A stretch of DNA of 64,000 nucleotides, taken from the NCBI GenBank assembly GCA_900540845.1, contig UQHS01000007.1, positions 39,924 through 103,923 on the forward strand. The letters are read 5' to 3'. Shown here in pieces: positions 1-9,381 of this stretch (positions are counted from its first letter, which is position 1; each line of letters starts with the position of its first letter). The notes below the pieces were generated by a model. The model was not told where the DNA came from and ran no database searches. It saw only the letters and a list, made by a program, of their open reading frames with translations. The position numbers were made by a program, and so were the translations under genes. This DNA is from an uncultured Collinsella sp. GTDB lineage: Bacteria > Actinomycetota > Coriobacteriia > Coriobacteriales > Coriobacteriaceae.

Positions 1-524
1 AAGGCGACGGGACGCCGGCGCTCGAACGCGTTCCAGATGTGCTCGAGGTAGGCGGGTTCGTGCGACGTGGCTGCGCTGTCGGGCGAGGAGGGGGTGCCCG
101 CCGCCGCGCACAGCTTCGCGCGGGCGGTTTGCAGGGGCCATCGGGCAGGGTCCTCCGCGTTGAGGACGAAGATCTGGTCGATGGCGGTGACCGCTTCCTC
201 GGCGTCGTACGGCGCGAGGGCGTCTATGGTGGCATGCGTGTGGGCGCGGTCGATCTCCCACCCGCGCTGCTCGTTCATCGCGCGGCCCGGCGTGTCGACC
301 TCGTGGATGTGCACACCGAGGTCGAGCAGGGTCTTCCGGTCGCGCTGAAACGCCTTCTCGCGCGAGGCACGGTTATCCCCCCGATAGCCGATCTCGGGGT
401 CGTTGATGATTTGGGTCGTGGTGAGGGGCTCGGCTGCGACGTTGAGCGAAAACAGGAGATTCAAGATGCGCCGCGTGGTCTCTTCCCCGCGCGGGGAGCC
501 GCCGACAACAGGGGTCTCGTCCAT
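1..524 (-). CDS. WYL/PafBC-like transcriptional regulator, N-terminal part (cut by window edge)
   Basis: The reading frame enters from the left edge, so only about 174 N-terminal residues are visible. They contain a DeoR-type winged helix (starting TTRRILNLLFSLN, with FQRDRKTLLDLGVHIHEV as the recognition and wing region), which is the N-terminal arrangement of WYL-domain regulators such as PafB/PafC. The following residues (APYDAEEAVTAIDQIF) fit the linker that precedes the WYL domain. The ligand-sensing WYL domain itself would lie outside the window. I chose the ATG at 522-524. A GTG at 546-548 in the same frame has a better Shine-Dalgarno match (GAAAGAGA) and may be the true start. Family assignment is from fold motifs only; the target is unknown. 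Confidence 0.6.
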   Translation of the reverse strand, partial: MDETPVVGGSPRGEETTRRILNLLFSLNVAAEPLTTTQIINDPEIGYRGDNRASREKAFQRDRKTLLDLGVHIHEVDTPGRAMNEQRGWEIDRAHTHATIDALAPYDAEEAVTAIDQIFVLNAEDPARWPLQTARAKLCAAAGTPSSPDSAATSHEPAYLEHIWNAFERRRPVA

Positions 525-782
525 TGAGTCTGTGGGGTTTGCATGCACGATGAAACCATCTCTTTCCAGTGAATGGAGCCATATTTTGTCTGAAGAACCT
601 ATTTTAGTGCAAGCCTTTGCGCGGTTGCGGCTGCGGACGTGCGCACGCGGGTGTCTTCAAGCATATCGAAACCTCGAAATGCTGCAGGTAAGGTATGAGA
701 AAGGGTATACTTGCGACTATACATGCGTGCCGCCCACGGGGCGGTTTCGTCTGCACGTTTACGAGTTCGATGTGGAGCCCAC

Positions 783-3700
783 ATGGCGAATACGAAGAAA
801 TACCTGAGCCACCTTCTGCAGAACACCGGCATCACGCCGGCTTGTAGTGAGGAGGAGCGCGCGGCGGCCGATGTCATCGCGAAGATTTTTGCCGATCACG
901 GCTTCGCGCCTGAGATTCAGGAATTCAGCGCGAGCGGCATGCCCAAGGTCGTCCAGGCGGGTCTTGGTATCGTTGCGTTTGTCGGCGCCGTGCTCGCGGG
1001 CATCGGTGGCGCGGTGGGCGTGATCGGCCTGCTTCTGACCATCGTCGCGGCCGTGCTGTTTGTGCTCGAGCGCACCGGGAAGCCGGTGCTGTCCGGTCTT
1101 GGTTCGGGTGGTTTGAGCCAAAACGTCATCGCATATCACAAGGCTTCCGGTCCGTTGGCGTCCCCGCGCAACCGCCCGGTTGTCGTGGTGGCTCACTACG
1201 ACTCCCCGCGTGAGGACCTTCTGGCGCGCGAGCCGTTTGCCGCGTACCGTCCCATGATCGTCAAGCTGCTTCCCTTTGCCATGGTCGCGCCTGCCGTTCT
1301 GTGCGTTGTTCGCATGCTGCCCATGCCCGACGCGGCGAAGGTCGTTATGTGGATCCTGGCCATCGTCGCCGCTCTGATCCCGCTCGCCAACGGCGTGGCC
1401 ATCATCGCGAACCGCTTCGTGCTCCCCTACACGACCGGCGCTGTTTCCAACAAGTCGTCCGTCGCCGCCATGCTCGGCGTTATGGACGCGGTGGCGCCGT
1501 ATGAGCTGGGCGAGGAGTTCCCGCACGACACGCCTGCGGATGAGTATTTTGCCGAGCAGCAGCGCATTCTCGAGGAAGCGATCGCCGAGGCGGAGGCTGC
1601 GGCTGCAGCGCAGGCCGAGGCTGCCATGGCCTATCCCCATGAGCTCGAGGACGCTGAGGGTGTTGAGGATGTCGACGCTGAATCCGCTGAGGATGCGAGT
1701 GAGGAGGGCAAGCCGGGCGACGACGTGGTCGACCTTGGCTCGACGTCCACGATGGCCGCAGCCGACCTCGCCGCGGGCGTTACCGGTGTGATGACGGTGG
1801 CGGACGAAACGGGCGTGATGCCCGCCGCAAGCGAGACCGGCGTGATGCCTGCTGCAGGCGAGACAGGTGTCATGCCCGTCGCGGACGTGCTCGATATGGA
1901 CGCCACGGTGACCTCGATGCCCACTTCCGAGGACGACGAGATGTCGCTTGCGGATGTCGCCGTCACCACGGAGGACGCGCCGCTTGCTTCCGGTGCCAAT
2001 GGCGCCGATGGGGAGCAGACGGCCATGGATCTGGACTCCGTGGAGCCCGAGGAAAAGCTGCCGTTCTATCTCAACGCCGCCGGCAACGTGAGGTTTGGTG
2101 CCGATATAATCCGCGGCTTGGGCATGCTGCCCGCGTCGTGCGCCGTCGTGTACGAGGCCGCGCCCGAGGACGAGGCCGAGCAGCTCACCGCGTTTGATGC
2201 TCCCGCTCACGATGTGTTTTACAGCGATGAGCCCGTCGCCGCCTCCGAGCTCGCCAAAGAGCCGAGTTTTGTCGAGGCCGCAGATGTGCCCGCCGTCGAC
2301 GATGCGGTGTATGACGAGGAGCCTGCCGAGGAGTATGAGCCCTCGTATGAGGACGACGAGGTGTTCGAGGTTGAAGCCGAGGAGGCTGCACCCGAAGACT
2401 TCGATGTGATTCTTGAGGCCGAGTACGAGGTCATCGAGGACGACGAGAGTGAGGGCGAGGCCGCTGCCGAGCTCGATGTCACGTCTGAGGACGCCCCCGC
2501 GTTCGACTCCGACGAAGCTGTGGTTGAGGACGACGAGGATGATCTCTCCGAGGATGGCCTCGACAAGACGGTCGCCGCGTCTCCGCTTATGCAAGACGCC
2601 GCTCTGTTCGAGGACGATCAGGACGACATGCCGTTTGAGATGGAGACGCCCGCCGGTTCCCTCGACTGGAATGATGTTGATGACGAGCAGGTAGGGGCTT
2701 CGTCTGAGGAGACTTCTGCCCCCGCTCCCGAGGCGGCGAGCGAGCCCGCACCCGATTTGTCGAGCACCGTTGCCATGCCTCTGCCCACGCGTCCGGCCGA
2801 TACCGTTGACTCGCTCATGGCCGAGATCGACCGCGTTGTCCCCGCGCATCCGCAGCGCACCATTAACGTTCCGAGCACGGCCGATGCGCCGATGCCGCAC
2901 ACCCCGGCTTCCGCCAATCGCGCCTCGCTGTTCGACCTGCCCGATCCGTCGGCGACGCCGGTCGATCCGTTCGCTGCGTTTGGCACCGCGCAGTTTGACT
3001 CCGTGGCCGCTGACGACCGCGCTGCAAGCGAGGACGCCGCCGCGGAGGCACGCAGTGCCTTTACGGTTATCAGCTCCCCCGCATCGGCGGTCCAGCCCGC
3101 CGCAGTCGAGCAGCCGTTCGAGACCATCAGCGCCCCCGCGCCTGCTCCTGAAAAGCCTCGCCGTGGCCTTGGCCGCCTGTTTGGTCGCAAGAAGAAGAAC
3201 GACGACAGCATGAGCGAGTGGCTCGGCGTCGATGATTCCTACGATGCCAAGATCAACGGGCACGATATCGGTTCGTGGGACAACTTTGACGATGACGGAT
3301 GGAAGGGCGGTGCCGCCGGCTTCGATGGCGCCACCGAGGAGGAGCTGCGTGAGGCCGTTGCCGATATGGGTGACGACGAGCTCCTTGGCCACGACATCTG
3401 GTTCGTCGCCACGGGCGCGTCCGAGAACGGTAACGCTGGCATCCGTGCGTTCCTGGATGCGCACCGCGACAAACTGCGCGGCGTGTTCCTCATCAACCTC
3501 GAGAGCGTCGGTGCCGGTCAGGTCGCGATGCTGGCAACTGAGGGCGAGCAGCGCGTGCTCAAGGGCGATAAGCGCATCATGAAGCTCGTTCAGCGTGTGA
3601 GCGCCGACTTCCACCACGAGTACCCTGCCGTCGATATGCCGTATGTCACCACCGATGCCCACGCGGCGATGAGCATGAGCCTTCGTTCGCTCACGCTCGG

Positions 3701-3821
3701 TGGCGTCGAGGGCACTGGCTTTGCGCTTTCCCACACCGAGGAAGATCAGCCGTACAACATCGACACCGACAACGTCGCGCTTGTTTCCGATGTTGTGACC
3801 GAGGTGATCCGCCGGTCGTAG
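783..3821 (+). CDS. M28-like membrane metallopeptidase homologue split by a large acidic insert
   Basis: The product has 1012 residues. The N-terminal part (1-240) has hydrophobic segments near 57-97 and 158-210, and between them the M28 aminopeptidase metal motif AHYDSP (His138/Asp140). The C-terminal 150 residues resume the fold: FVATGASENGNAG, INLESVGAG and ALSHTEEDQPYN correspond to the family's E-E, D and H metal-ligand regions. Between about 245 and 865 lies a highly acidic, Ala/Pro/Glu-rich and probably disordered stretch with a short tandem repeat around GVMP(A/V)A and a basic patch RRGLGRLFGRKKK near its end. The usual bridging Asp loop (D-N/D-x-S-G) reads AVSNKSSVA, so this ligand appears lost; activity is doubtful. 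The ATG at 783 follows a GGAG; an in-frame start at 711 lacks one. The family is recognised; the split architecture and the role are not known to me. Confidence 0.75.
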   Translation: MANTKKYLSHLLQNTGITPACSEEERAAADVIAKIFADHGFAPEIQEFSASGMPKVVQAGLGIVAFVGAVLAGIGGAVGVIGLLLTIVAAVLFVLERTGKPVLSGLGSGGLSQNVIAYHKASGPLASPRNRPVVVVAHYDSPREDLLAREPFAAYRPMIVKLLPFAMVAPAVLCVVRMLPMPDAAKVVMWILAIVAALIPLANGVAIIANRFVLPYTTGAVSNKSSVAAMLGVMDAVAPYELGEEFPHDTPADEYFAEQQRILEEAIAEAEAAAAAQAEAAMAYPHELEDAEGVEDVDAESAEDASEEGKPGDDVVDLGSTSTMAAADLAAGVTGVMTVADETGVMPAASETGVMPAAGETGVMPVADVLDMDATVTSMPTSEDDEMSLADVAVTTEDAPLASGANGADGEQTAMDLDSVEPEEKLPFYLNAAGNVRFGADIIRGLGMLPASCAVVYEAAPEDEAEQLTAFDAPAHDVFYSDEPVAASELAKEPSFVEAADVPAVDDAVYDEEPAEEYEPSYEDDEVFEVEAEEAAPEDFDVILEAEYEVIEDDESEGEAAAELDVTSEDAPAFDSDEAVVEDDEDDLSEDGLDKTVAASPLMQDAALFEDDQDDMPFEMETPAGSLDWNDVDDEQVGASSEETSAPAPEAASEPAPDLSSTVAMPLPTRPADTVDSLMAEIDRVVPAHPQRTINVPSTADAPMPHTPASANRASLFDLPDPSATPVDPFAAFGTAQFDSVAADDRAASEDAAAEARSAFTVISSPASAVQPAAVEQPFETISAPAPAPEKPRRGLGRLFGRKKKNDDSMSEWLGVDDSYDAKINGHDIGSWDNFDDDGWKGGAAGFDGATEEELREAVADMGDDELLGHDIWFVATGASENGNAGIRAFLDAHRDKLRGVFLINLESVGAGQVAMLATEGEQRVLKGDKRIMKLVQRVSADFHHEYPAVDMPYVTTDAHAAMSMSLRSLTLGGVEGTGFALSHTEEDQPYNIDTDNVALVSDVVTEVIRRS

Positions 3822-3851
3822 GATGCCGGCTTGCGTGCCCGAGGAGGGGTT

Positions 3852-4070
3852 TTGTTAGACTACGTAAAAGAGCACTGGCTGCAGTACCTCATTGGTGCGA
3901 CTGTCGCAGCTCTTCTTGGATTAGGGCTTTCGTTTTATTTAGGGGAGAAGTGGTCTACCCCCGAGAGCGTTCGCGCCCAGCGTGTCGAGCAGGAGCAGGC
4001 TCAGGAAGATGAATTGAACCAAGATGAGGAAGAGATCAACGACCTGAGCGATATCAACGACGCCGGATAG
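3852..4070 (+). CDS. small single-span membrane protein with acidic tail
   Basis: This 72-residue protein starts at TTG 3852 behind a strong GAGGAGG Shine-Dalgarno sequence. It has a short N-terminus, one membrane span (YLIGATVAALLGLGLSFYLG, about residues 10-29) and a charged, Glu/Asp/Gln-rich cytoplasmic-type tail (EQEQAQEDELNQDEEE). It lies 30 bp downstream of the M28-like gene on the same strand and may be cotranscribed with it. I recognise no family. The acidic tail resembles the composition of the insert in its neighbour. Function unknown. Confidence 0.65.
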   Translation: MLDYVKEHWLQYLIGATVAALLGLGLSFYLGEKWSTPESVRAQRVEQEQAQEDELNQDEEEINDLSDINDAG

Positions 4071-4075
4071 CCCCT

Positions 4076-4101
4076 CCGTGCCTTCGGCGCGTACGGTTTT
4101 T
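4076..4101 (+). terminator. possible rho-independent terminator after the small membrane protein
   Basis: An imperfect GC-rich hairpin (CCGT-GCC-TTC-GGC-ACGG, with a bulge) is followed directly by five T. It sits 6 bp after the stop of the preceding gene. Confidence 0.4.
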
Positions 4102-4125
4102 GGTCGCGTGCAACAGAAATTGATC

Positions 4126-4163
4126 AAGCGTCGCCGTCCACCAGTGTGTGTGCGGCGACGCTT
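4126..4163. repeat. 11-bp perfect inverted repeat in the gap before the sortase 3' end
   Basis: AAGCGTCGCCG (4126-4136) pairs exactly with CGGCGACGCTT (4153-4163) across a 16-base loop. Just after it, CTTGCGTTATGGGCT appears at about 4161 and again at about 4269, roughly 107 bp apart. No gene is supported in 4071-4274. The hairpin could end transcripts from either side, but there is no T run. Confidence 0.5.
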
Positions 4164-4274
4164 GCGTTATGGGCTGGTGTTGCGACGCATGTGCTGCGGG
4201 ATGCCGTGGCGGCGCTTGTGTTGCTGGCTGGTGCGATGGTGTGGGTGAAGTGCCCCGGCATGACGATGCTTGCG

Positions 4275-5084
4275 TTATGGGCTCGTGCAAATGAGGATGG
4301 TGCGCCAGGGCGTGTTGGGATGGACGCTAGCGCAGGTGACAAGAGAGAGGACGGACTGCGCCTCCCGCAGTTGATCCTCCGTATGGGAGGCTCGGGCCGA
4401 GGCGTCATGCGACAGAGTTTGAAGCATGCGGTGCACCGTGGGTTCTTTGGGGCGCTCGAGTGAGCCGAGCTGGCCGAAATCGAACGTCTGAATCGGTTCA
4501 TACGACGCGTCGACGCGCATGGACATCAGCGGCGTGTATGTGCGTCGCCCTTGGCGGGGAGTGTCCAGATGGACAGCGCGAATCTGATCGAACATCTCTT
4601 GCTCGTGCACGTTGTGTATAGGTCCAAAGACGGACTGGGGAGACGATGTGTCGAAGTGCCCGTAGATGAGGATGTGGACCGCATCTGCGGAACTCCTGGT
4701 ATCGATGAATGGACAGCCAAGAAAGCTCGGAGTGCCCCAAAAGTCGTGCGTCAGATACAAGCTGGTTTGGTTTGAGACCTTCTCCTGCACGACGGGCAGG
4801 CTGACGTCAACGCTTGGAATGGAGAGCCAGCCTGCGATGTCTAAGTTGATGCGGCTGAGGGTGTCGAAATCTGGGGTGTGTCCTGCTGATTTCCCTGCAT
4901 GCCGCGTATGAGCGCTGCCGAGCTGAGCATAAGCCCGCCGTGTTGCGAGGGAGTGGCTGGTAATTTGACCGGCTGTTGCCGCGAGGATGCTCGCTGCAAG
5001 CCCGAGTACCCCCATGAGCACGCCTCGCCTGGTTATGGCAGGTCTCTGATGGTTTGGCCAGTTGTTTTGCGCACGGGTGCTCAT
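4275..5084 (-). CDS. class B-type sortase paired with the SpaA surface protein
   Basis: This 269-residue membrane-anchored cysteine transpeptidase joins sorting-signal proteins to the wall or to each other. The N-terminus ITRRGVLMGVLGLAAS is a twin-arginine-like membrane anchor. The catalytic triad is visible: His in LIYGHFD, Cys in LVTCAS and Arg in WRTILIC. The block IAGWLSIPSVDVSLPVVQ is the class B 'GWI.IPGT.I.YPVVQ' region. The gene begins 16 bp after the stop of the large SpaA gene on the same strand, with AAGGA before its ATG, so the two form an operon and this is probably its dedicated sortase. Class B enzymes are best known for heme-protein or pilus attachment; which applies here cannot be told. 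Confidence 0.85.
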   Translation of the reverse strand: MSTRAQNNWPNHQRPAITRRGVLMGVLGLAASILAATAGQITSHSLATRRAYAQLGSAHTRHAGKSAGHTPDFDTLSRINLDIAGWLSIPSVDVSLPVVQEKVSNQTSLYLTHDFWGTPSFLGCPFIDTRSSADAVHILIYGHFDTSSPQSVFGPIHNVHEQEMFDQIRAVHLDTPRQGRRTYTPLMSMRVDASYEPIQTFDFGQLGSLERPKEPTVHRMLQTLSHDASARASHTEDQLREAQSVLSLVTCASVHPNTPWRTILICTSP

Positions 5085-5100
5085 GGGGGTTCCTTACGTC

Positions 5101-8100
5101 TTACAGCGTTTTTCGCGGCGCAATAAAGCGGGCGCGGGGACCATGCGGTCCAAAGATCGATGCCGCGGCAGCGAGCGCACATGCCGTGAGTGCGAAGATG
5201 CGGCCCAGAGGCGTTTTGCCCGTTTGGGCGAGGCGTTCGGGCTGAGGTGCTTGCGTTCGCGGCGTTTGTGCGACTTCATCGGTGTCGTGGTCTTCGAGGG
5301 TCGAACCGCCTCCATTGCGATAGAGGTCGACGCGCGCGGTGTTCGTGAGCGAAATGCCCTCAACGTACGATTCGGTGACGCGCATGTGAATCAGAGCAGG
5401 GGCGAGGTCGCCCGCATCGGTTTTCGCGTCACGCTTTGCGTCATGCTTCGCGCCCCGCCCAGGTCTATCCTTCTCGGGTGCCGCGCCGGTTGCGCCGTCC
5501 GTCGCGGCTTCCGCGTCGCCGTTGGTTGCCGGGAAGGTGGTGCTTGCCTCCAAGTCGTCATGCGGACTCTTGAGGTCGTCGCGGTCCCATTCGTCTGCGC
5601 GCGTGGTGAAATCGCTTTGCACGCACCCAAACTCAAAGCGGACCGCGGTGACATGTTCTCCGTCGGCAAGATTGAGGTCGGAGACGGCGAGACGCGTCGA
5701 CTCGTCTGCTGGCAGCCCCGCTTGCCAAAGACGCCAGCCGTCATATGAGAGCGCTCTCCCGTCTTCACCAAGGGATCTGCTGGTGGCTTGGTCGTGTAAC
5801 CAGGGGTTTACGTGCCCATCGTGCAGCGTGGCATTGGCATCGTTGCCCACTTCTCCTTCACTCTGCTCGCTGACGTTTGCGGTGTACCACACGTTGAGCG
5901 TGCCGTCATAGTCGCCCCACGCTTGCGGGGTGGTAACGCTCTCAAGAACTGCCAGCCCGTCGCGCGCGGCTTGAAGGTCATCGGTGATCGTGAATTCGTC
6001 AACCCATGTGGTGCTCGTGTTGCGCGCGTCGATACTGTAGAGATAGCGTCCCTCGGGTGAAACCGTGACCTCGGCACGATTTGCCCCATTGCCGTCGGGT
6101 TCGGTGTTGGGGGCGGTGGGGTCGGCGATTTGCTGCCGTTTATCCACGTTTCCCGTAACTGAGATGGGCTCGTCGTACATCGCGAACGTTTGCAACTCAG
6201 GGGTGGGTTTGACGGTGATTTCGAGTCGCTGGGCGGTATCGTGGCCTTGGGGAGCGCGCGTCTCTTCGAGCGTGTAGGTGCCCGGTTCGAGGTGATCGAT
6301 GTGATAGGGCTCGGCGGTCGATGTCCATGCGGCGACGACGCGGTCCTTGGCATCGACTAAAAGCAGCTCCGCTCCGCTTACAGGCTGCTCGCTGCCGGCA
6401 TCGCGCTTGTGAATATCGATGCTCGTGTATTCGTTGGGGAGCGTAAAGGTGTGCGCTCCCGCCCCATCAATAAGGCCGCGGTCGTCGACGGTGAAGGCGC
6501 TCACCGAGCGATTTACGAGGTACCCCTTTGGAGCGCGTGCTTCACGAAGACAATATGTGCCGGCCTCGAGGTGTTTCACGTTGAACATTCCAGAACTATC
6601 CGTGGTGTATTCGTCAAGGGGTGCACCTTGTGCAAGGAGGATGGGCTGCTCGAGGAGTTTGCCGTCCGTTACGGTGTAGAAGTGCGAGCCATCATCAAGC
6701 TCGATGCGGCCGAGAGAGGCATCGTCAACAAAGATCTCCCATGTTCCCGCGGCGAGTCCTCGAGCGATATGCGCGTCATCGGATTCGTTGTACGCAAGGT
6801 CAATCGGTGGGCAGGATGAGCCCGTCACCTCGCAGGAGGTGCGTACGCCAAACAGCGAATCGCGAACGTTCAGGTGATGTCGTGCGTTTGCCTGCAGTTC
6901 TATGGTGGCATTCGGGCAAGCCACAGTGGCACCCCCACGGGCAAGGCAAACGGTGTATGTCCCTGGCTCAAGCTCGATCGCCTCTGAATCCAGAAGGTGT
7001 TCATCTCCCTTTGAGGACGTCAGCGTCACATCCATGTCATCCGGCGCCGTATGGGTGAGTGTCGCGAAGGTCACCTGTCGTTGGGCTATGACGCGGGAAT
7101 CCGGTGTCGCGCGGATGGCCAGCGCGCCCGTTTCGTCGGCTCCCACGGATATCTGACTGTCCTCGCGCCACAGGGCGAACGTGGCTCCCTCGAGGAGCTC
7201 GCCGGTGCGCGCGTCAGTTTTGATGAGGGACATCTCAGTTGGGTTGTTTTGGGTCTCGACCTCCACGGTGACGAGCTCCGTTTCCTCATCTGCATAGCTG
7301 AGGGTGAAGGGGTGGGGAGTGGCGTCGAGGGCGTGTCCTGCGGGAGGAACGGTTTCGACAAACGTGTAGTTGGCTTCGCCATCGCCGAGGGGAAGCTCCT
7401 TGGTGGATGCCCATCCGTCTTCACCGGTGATGATGTGGTCCATCACCTCTCCCGCAATCGCCTGGACGGTGCCGTCTGCCGATACGACGTCATCCTGCGC
7501 GATGACGTCAAACTCGGCTCCCGCCAGACCTTTCGGTTGCGTGCTGGTGGTTTCGGAGCATGCCTTGTGAATGCGGGCTACACCGCGGGCTGCTTTGTTT
7601 GCGACCCGAATAACGGTGACGGGTTCGGGCACCTCGGAGTCGGAAATCGTCACCTTCACGTCCTCGTTTGACGCGAGATAGGGAGACTCGGACTGTACCT
7701 CTCGGACGTAATAGGTGCCGGGTTTGAGCGCCTGGGGGAATGTGACGGTGCCGCTGTCATCAGTGGTGAACGTGGTGAGCTCGGCGTGGTTGGGGTGCCA
7801 AATCTCCTGCGTTATGGGAGTTTTTGAGTTGTCGAGCAGCTGGAAGGAGAATCCGGCTCGGGGGATGGTGAGGCCGGTAGCGGCATCCACCTTCACAACT
7901 TGAATACGCGAGCTGACAAAATCATTGTCGACGATGAAATCGAGGCATGCCCCATCTGCCATCTGTTCGGGCGAAATGGCCCAATCCTTGCAGGGCCGAT
8001 ACCCCTCGGGAACGGTGGATGGCACCTCGCGGACGGTGTAGCCGGCGGCATCGTAGGGAAGGGCTCCATGAATGGCCTCAGTCCGCTTGCCCGCCCCCAT

Positions 8101-9381
8101 CCACGGTTTTGAGGTGTCGTATGTTGTGCTGGCGCCGACGGCCTCGGTGTTGACACACGTGGCGTCTTGGGTCGAGGCGCGCCCGCGCGCGTTGGTGGTG
8201 ATGGACCCGACAACCGCATGAGTGCTGTTTGAAATGATCTCGAAGGTGATGCCCGCGCCGGGTTGCTGGAGGCCCGATTGCTCCGCCCCCGAATCGAGGT
8301 ATTTGACGATCTCGATGTCGAATGCGATGGGGTTGTCGGACACGCGCGCCTCGAGCTCAAACGTTCCGCTGCTGGTGAGCTGTCCCGCTTTGACCGTGTG
8401 CTTATAAGGGGTGGGGTTTGGAAGGTAACCTTTGGGCGGCTTGGTTTCGGTGATGACAATGTCTCCCAGCGGGACGTCTTTCATAGAAAGGCGCCCATGC
8501 GCGTCGGTGGTTGCCGTGCGGTGCCAGTTTGGCGTGGAGGATGTAATGGAGAATTCAGCTCCTTCGAGCGAGGTTCCCACCTGCGCATTTGAGCCGGTCG
8601 CGGCGTCGACCTTAATGAGGTCGAGCGTGACCGTCCCCGCTGTATCGGAGAGCTCGACCGTACTATCGGTATCGCTGGTTGTGAAGGGGATGCGTCCTTC
8701 GGTGCGCACGAATCCTTTGGGGGCCTGTGTCTCCACGGCGTAATACGAGGTATCCGCCTCGAGCGTGAGGTCTGCGCGTCCGCGGGCGTCTGTGGTGATG
8801 GAGGCGACGTTAGCGTCGGAGCTGGCGAGAAATATGTCATAGGACGCGCCCACGAGCGTATAGGAGGGATTCCCCTGGGTGATCTTTAGGCTGGCGGACG
8901 TCTTGATGAACGTGACGCGGGTCTTTGGCCGGTACGTGATGTGAATATCACCCATTTGCTGCGTGCCCCACATCTCGCCGGGGGCAAACGCACCGGCATT
9001 TGCCCCCGCGCTTACGTGCGAGTGGATAACGATGCTGTACGTTCCGTCTGCCTGAAGTGTCCCCACGTAATCGTAGGTACCGTCATAGGGGACCGCGTAG
9101 TGGTCGCCCGAGATGCAGCGCCCGGTTGCGGTTTGCGTGGTGCCGTCTGGAAGATGGATGGTCGCGCGGCACTGGGCAGCCGCCCCGTTGTAAGCCTCGG
9201 CTTTATTGGTGATGACGATGTCGGCCTTGCCGGTGATCGTGGCTGGAGCGGCGAACGCATCGCGCGCGGCAAACAATGTCCGGAAGCCGCCGGAAAGGAG
9301 CAGCGCCGTCACGATGGCGACGAGGCCGATCCCGAGGGCTTGCGCGCGCCGCGGGTGGGCTTTGGGACGTGTCTTTCTCAT
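5101..9381 (-). CDS. large SpaA/Cna-B repeat surface protein with LAQTG sorting signal
   Basis: The 1426-residue secreted adhesin or pilin has an N-terminal signal or anchor (ALGIGLVAIVTALLLSGG), about eight SpaA-like prealbumin-type domains, a non-repetitive region (about 1090-1370) with an Asp/Lys-rich linker, and the C-terminal sorting signal LAQTG followed by a hydrophobic span and basic tail. The SpaA units end in recurring blocks such as YAVETQAPKGF, VITETKPPKGY, YYVREVQSESPYL, YCLREARAPKGY and YTLEETRAPQGH; the E of these blocks is the residue that usually catalyses the internal isopeptide bond. A class B sortase follows 16 bp downstream. The length suggests a stalk-like monomer or a pilus tip rather than a simple shaft pilin; that is inference. 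Confidence 0.9.
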   Translation of the reverse strand: MRKTRPKAHPRRAQALGIGLVAIVTALLLSGGFRTLFAARDAFAAPATITGKADIVITNKAEAYNGAAAQCRATIHLPDGTTQTATGRCISGDHYAVPYDGTYDYVGTLQADGTYSIVIHSHVSAGANAGAFAPGEMWGTQQMGDIHITYRPKTRVTFIKTSASLKITQGNPSYTLVGASYDIFLASSDANVASITTDARGRADLTLEADTSYYAVETQAPKGFVRTEGRIPFTTSDTDSTVELSDTAGTVTLDLIKVDAATGSNAQVGTSLEGAEFSITSSTPNWHRTATTDAHGRLSMKDVPLGDIVITETKPPKGYLPNPTPYKHTVKAGQLTSSGTFELEARVSDNPIAFDIEIVKYLDSGAEQSGLQQPGAGITFEIISNSTHAVVGSITTNARGRASTQDATCVNTEAVGASTTYDTSKPWMGAGKRTEAIHGALPYDAAGYTVREVPSTVPEGYRPCKDWAISPEQMADGACLDFIVDNDFVSSRIQVVKVDAATGLTIPRAGFSFQLLDNSKTPITQEIWHPNHAELTTFTTDDSGTVTFPQALKPGTYYVREVQSESPYLASNEDVKVTISDSEVPEPVTVIRVANKAARGVARIHKACSETTSTQPKGLAGAEFDVIAQDDVVSADGTVQAIAGEVMDHIITGEDGWASTKELPLGDGEANYTFVETVPPAGHALDATPHPFTLSYADEETELVTVEVETQNNPTEMSLIKTDARTGELLEGATFALWREDSQISVGADETGALAIRATPDSRVIAQRQVTFATLTHTAPDDMDVTLTSSKGDEHLLDSEAIELEPGTYTVCLARGGATVACPNATIELQANARHHLNVRDSLFGVRTSCEVTGSSCPPIDLAYNESDDAHIARGLAAGTWEIFVDDASLGRIELDDGSHFYTVTDGKLLEQPILLAQGAPLDEYTTDSSGMFNVKHLEAGTYCLREARAPKGYLVNRSVSAFTVDDRGLIDGAGAHTFTLPNEYTSIDIHKRDAGSEQPVSGAELLLVDAKDRVVAAWTSTAEPYHIDHLEPGTYTLEETRAPQGHDTAQRLEITVKPTPELQTFAMYDEPISVTGNVDKRQQIADPTAPNTEPDGNGANRAEVTVSPEGRYLYSIDARNTSTTWVDEFTITDDLQAARDGLAVLESVTTPQAWGDYDGTLNVWYTANVSEQSEGEVGNDANATLHDGHVNPWLHDQATSRSLGEDGRALSYDGWRLWQAGLPADESTRLAVSDLNLADGEHVTAVRFEFGCVQSDFTTRADEWDRDDLKSPHDDLEASTTFPATNGDAEAATDGATGAAPEKDRPGRGAKHDAKRDAKTDAGDLAPALIHMRVTESYVEGISLTNTARVDLYRNGGGSTLEDHDTDEVAQTPRTQAPQPERLAQTGKTPLGRIFALTACALAAAASIFGPHGPRARFIAPRKTL

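Noticed and set aside
759..3734. 991-codon open frame antisense to the M28-like gene
   Set aside because: It mirrors the codon bias of the high-GC gene opposite; the product is His/Arg/Gly-rich without any family motif, whereas the plus-strand frame has clear M28 motifs.
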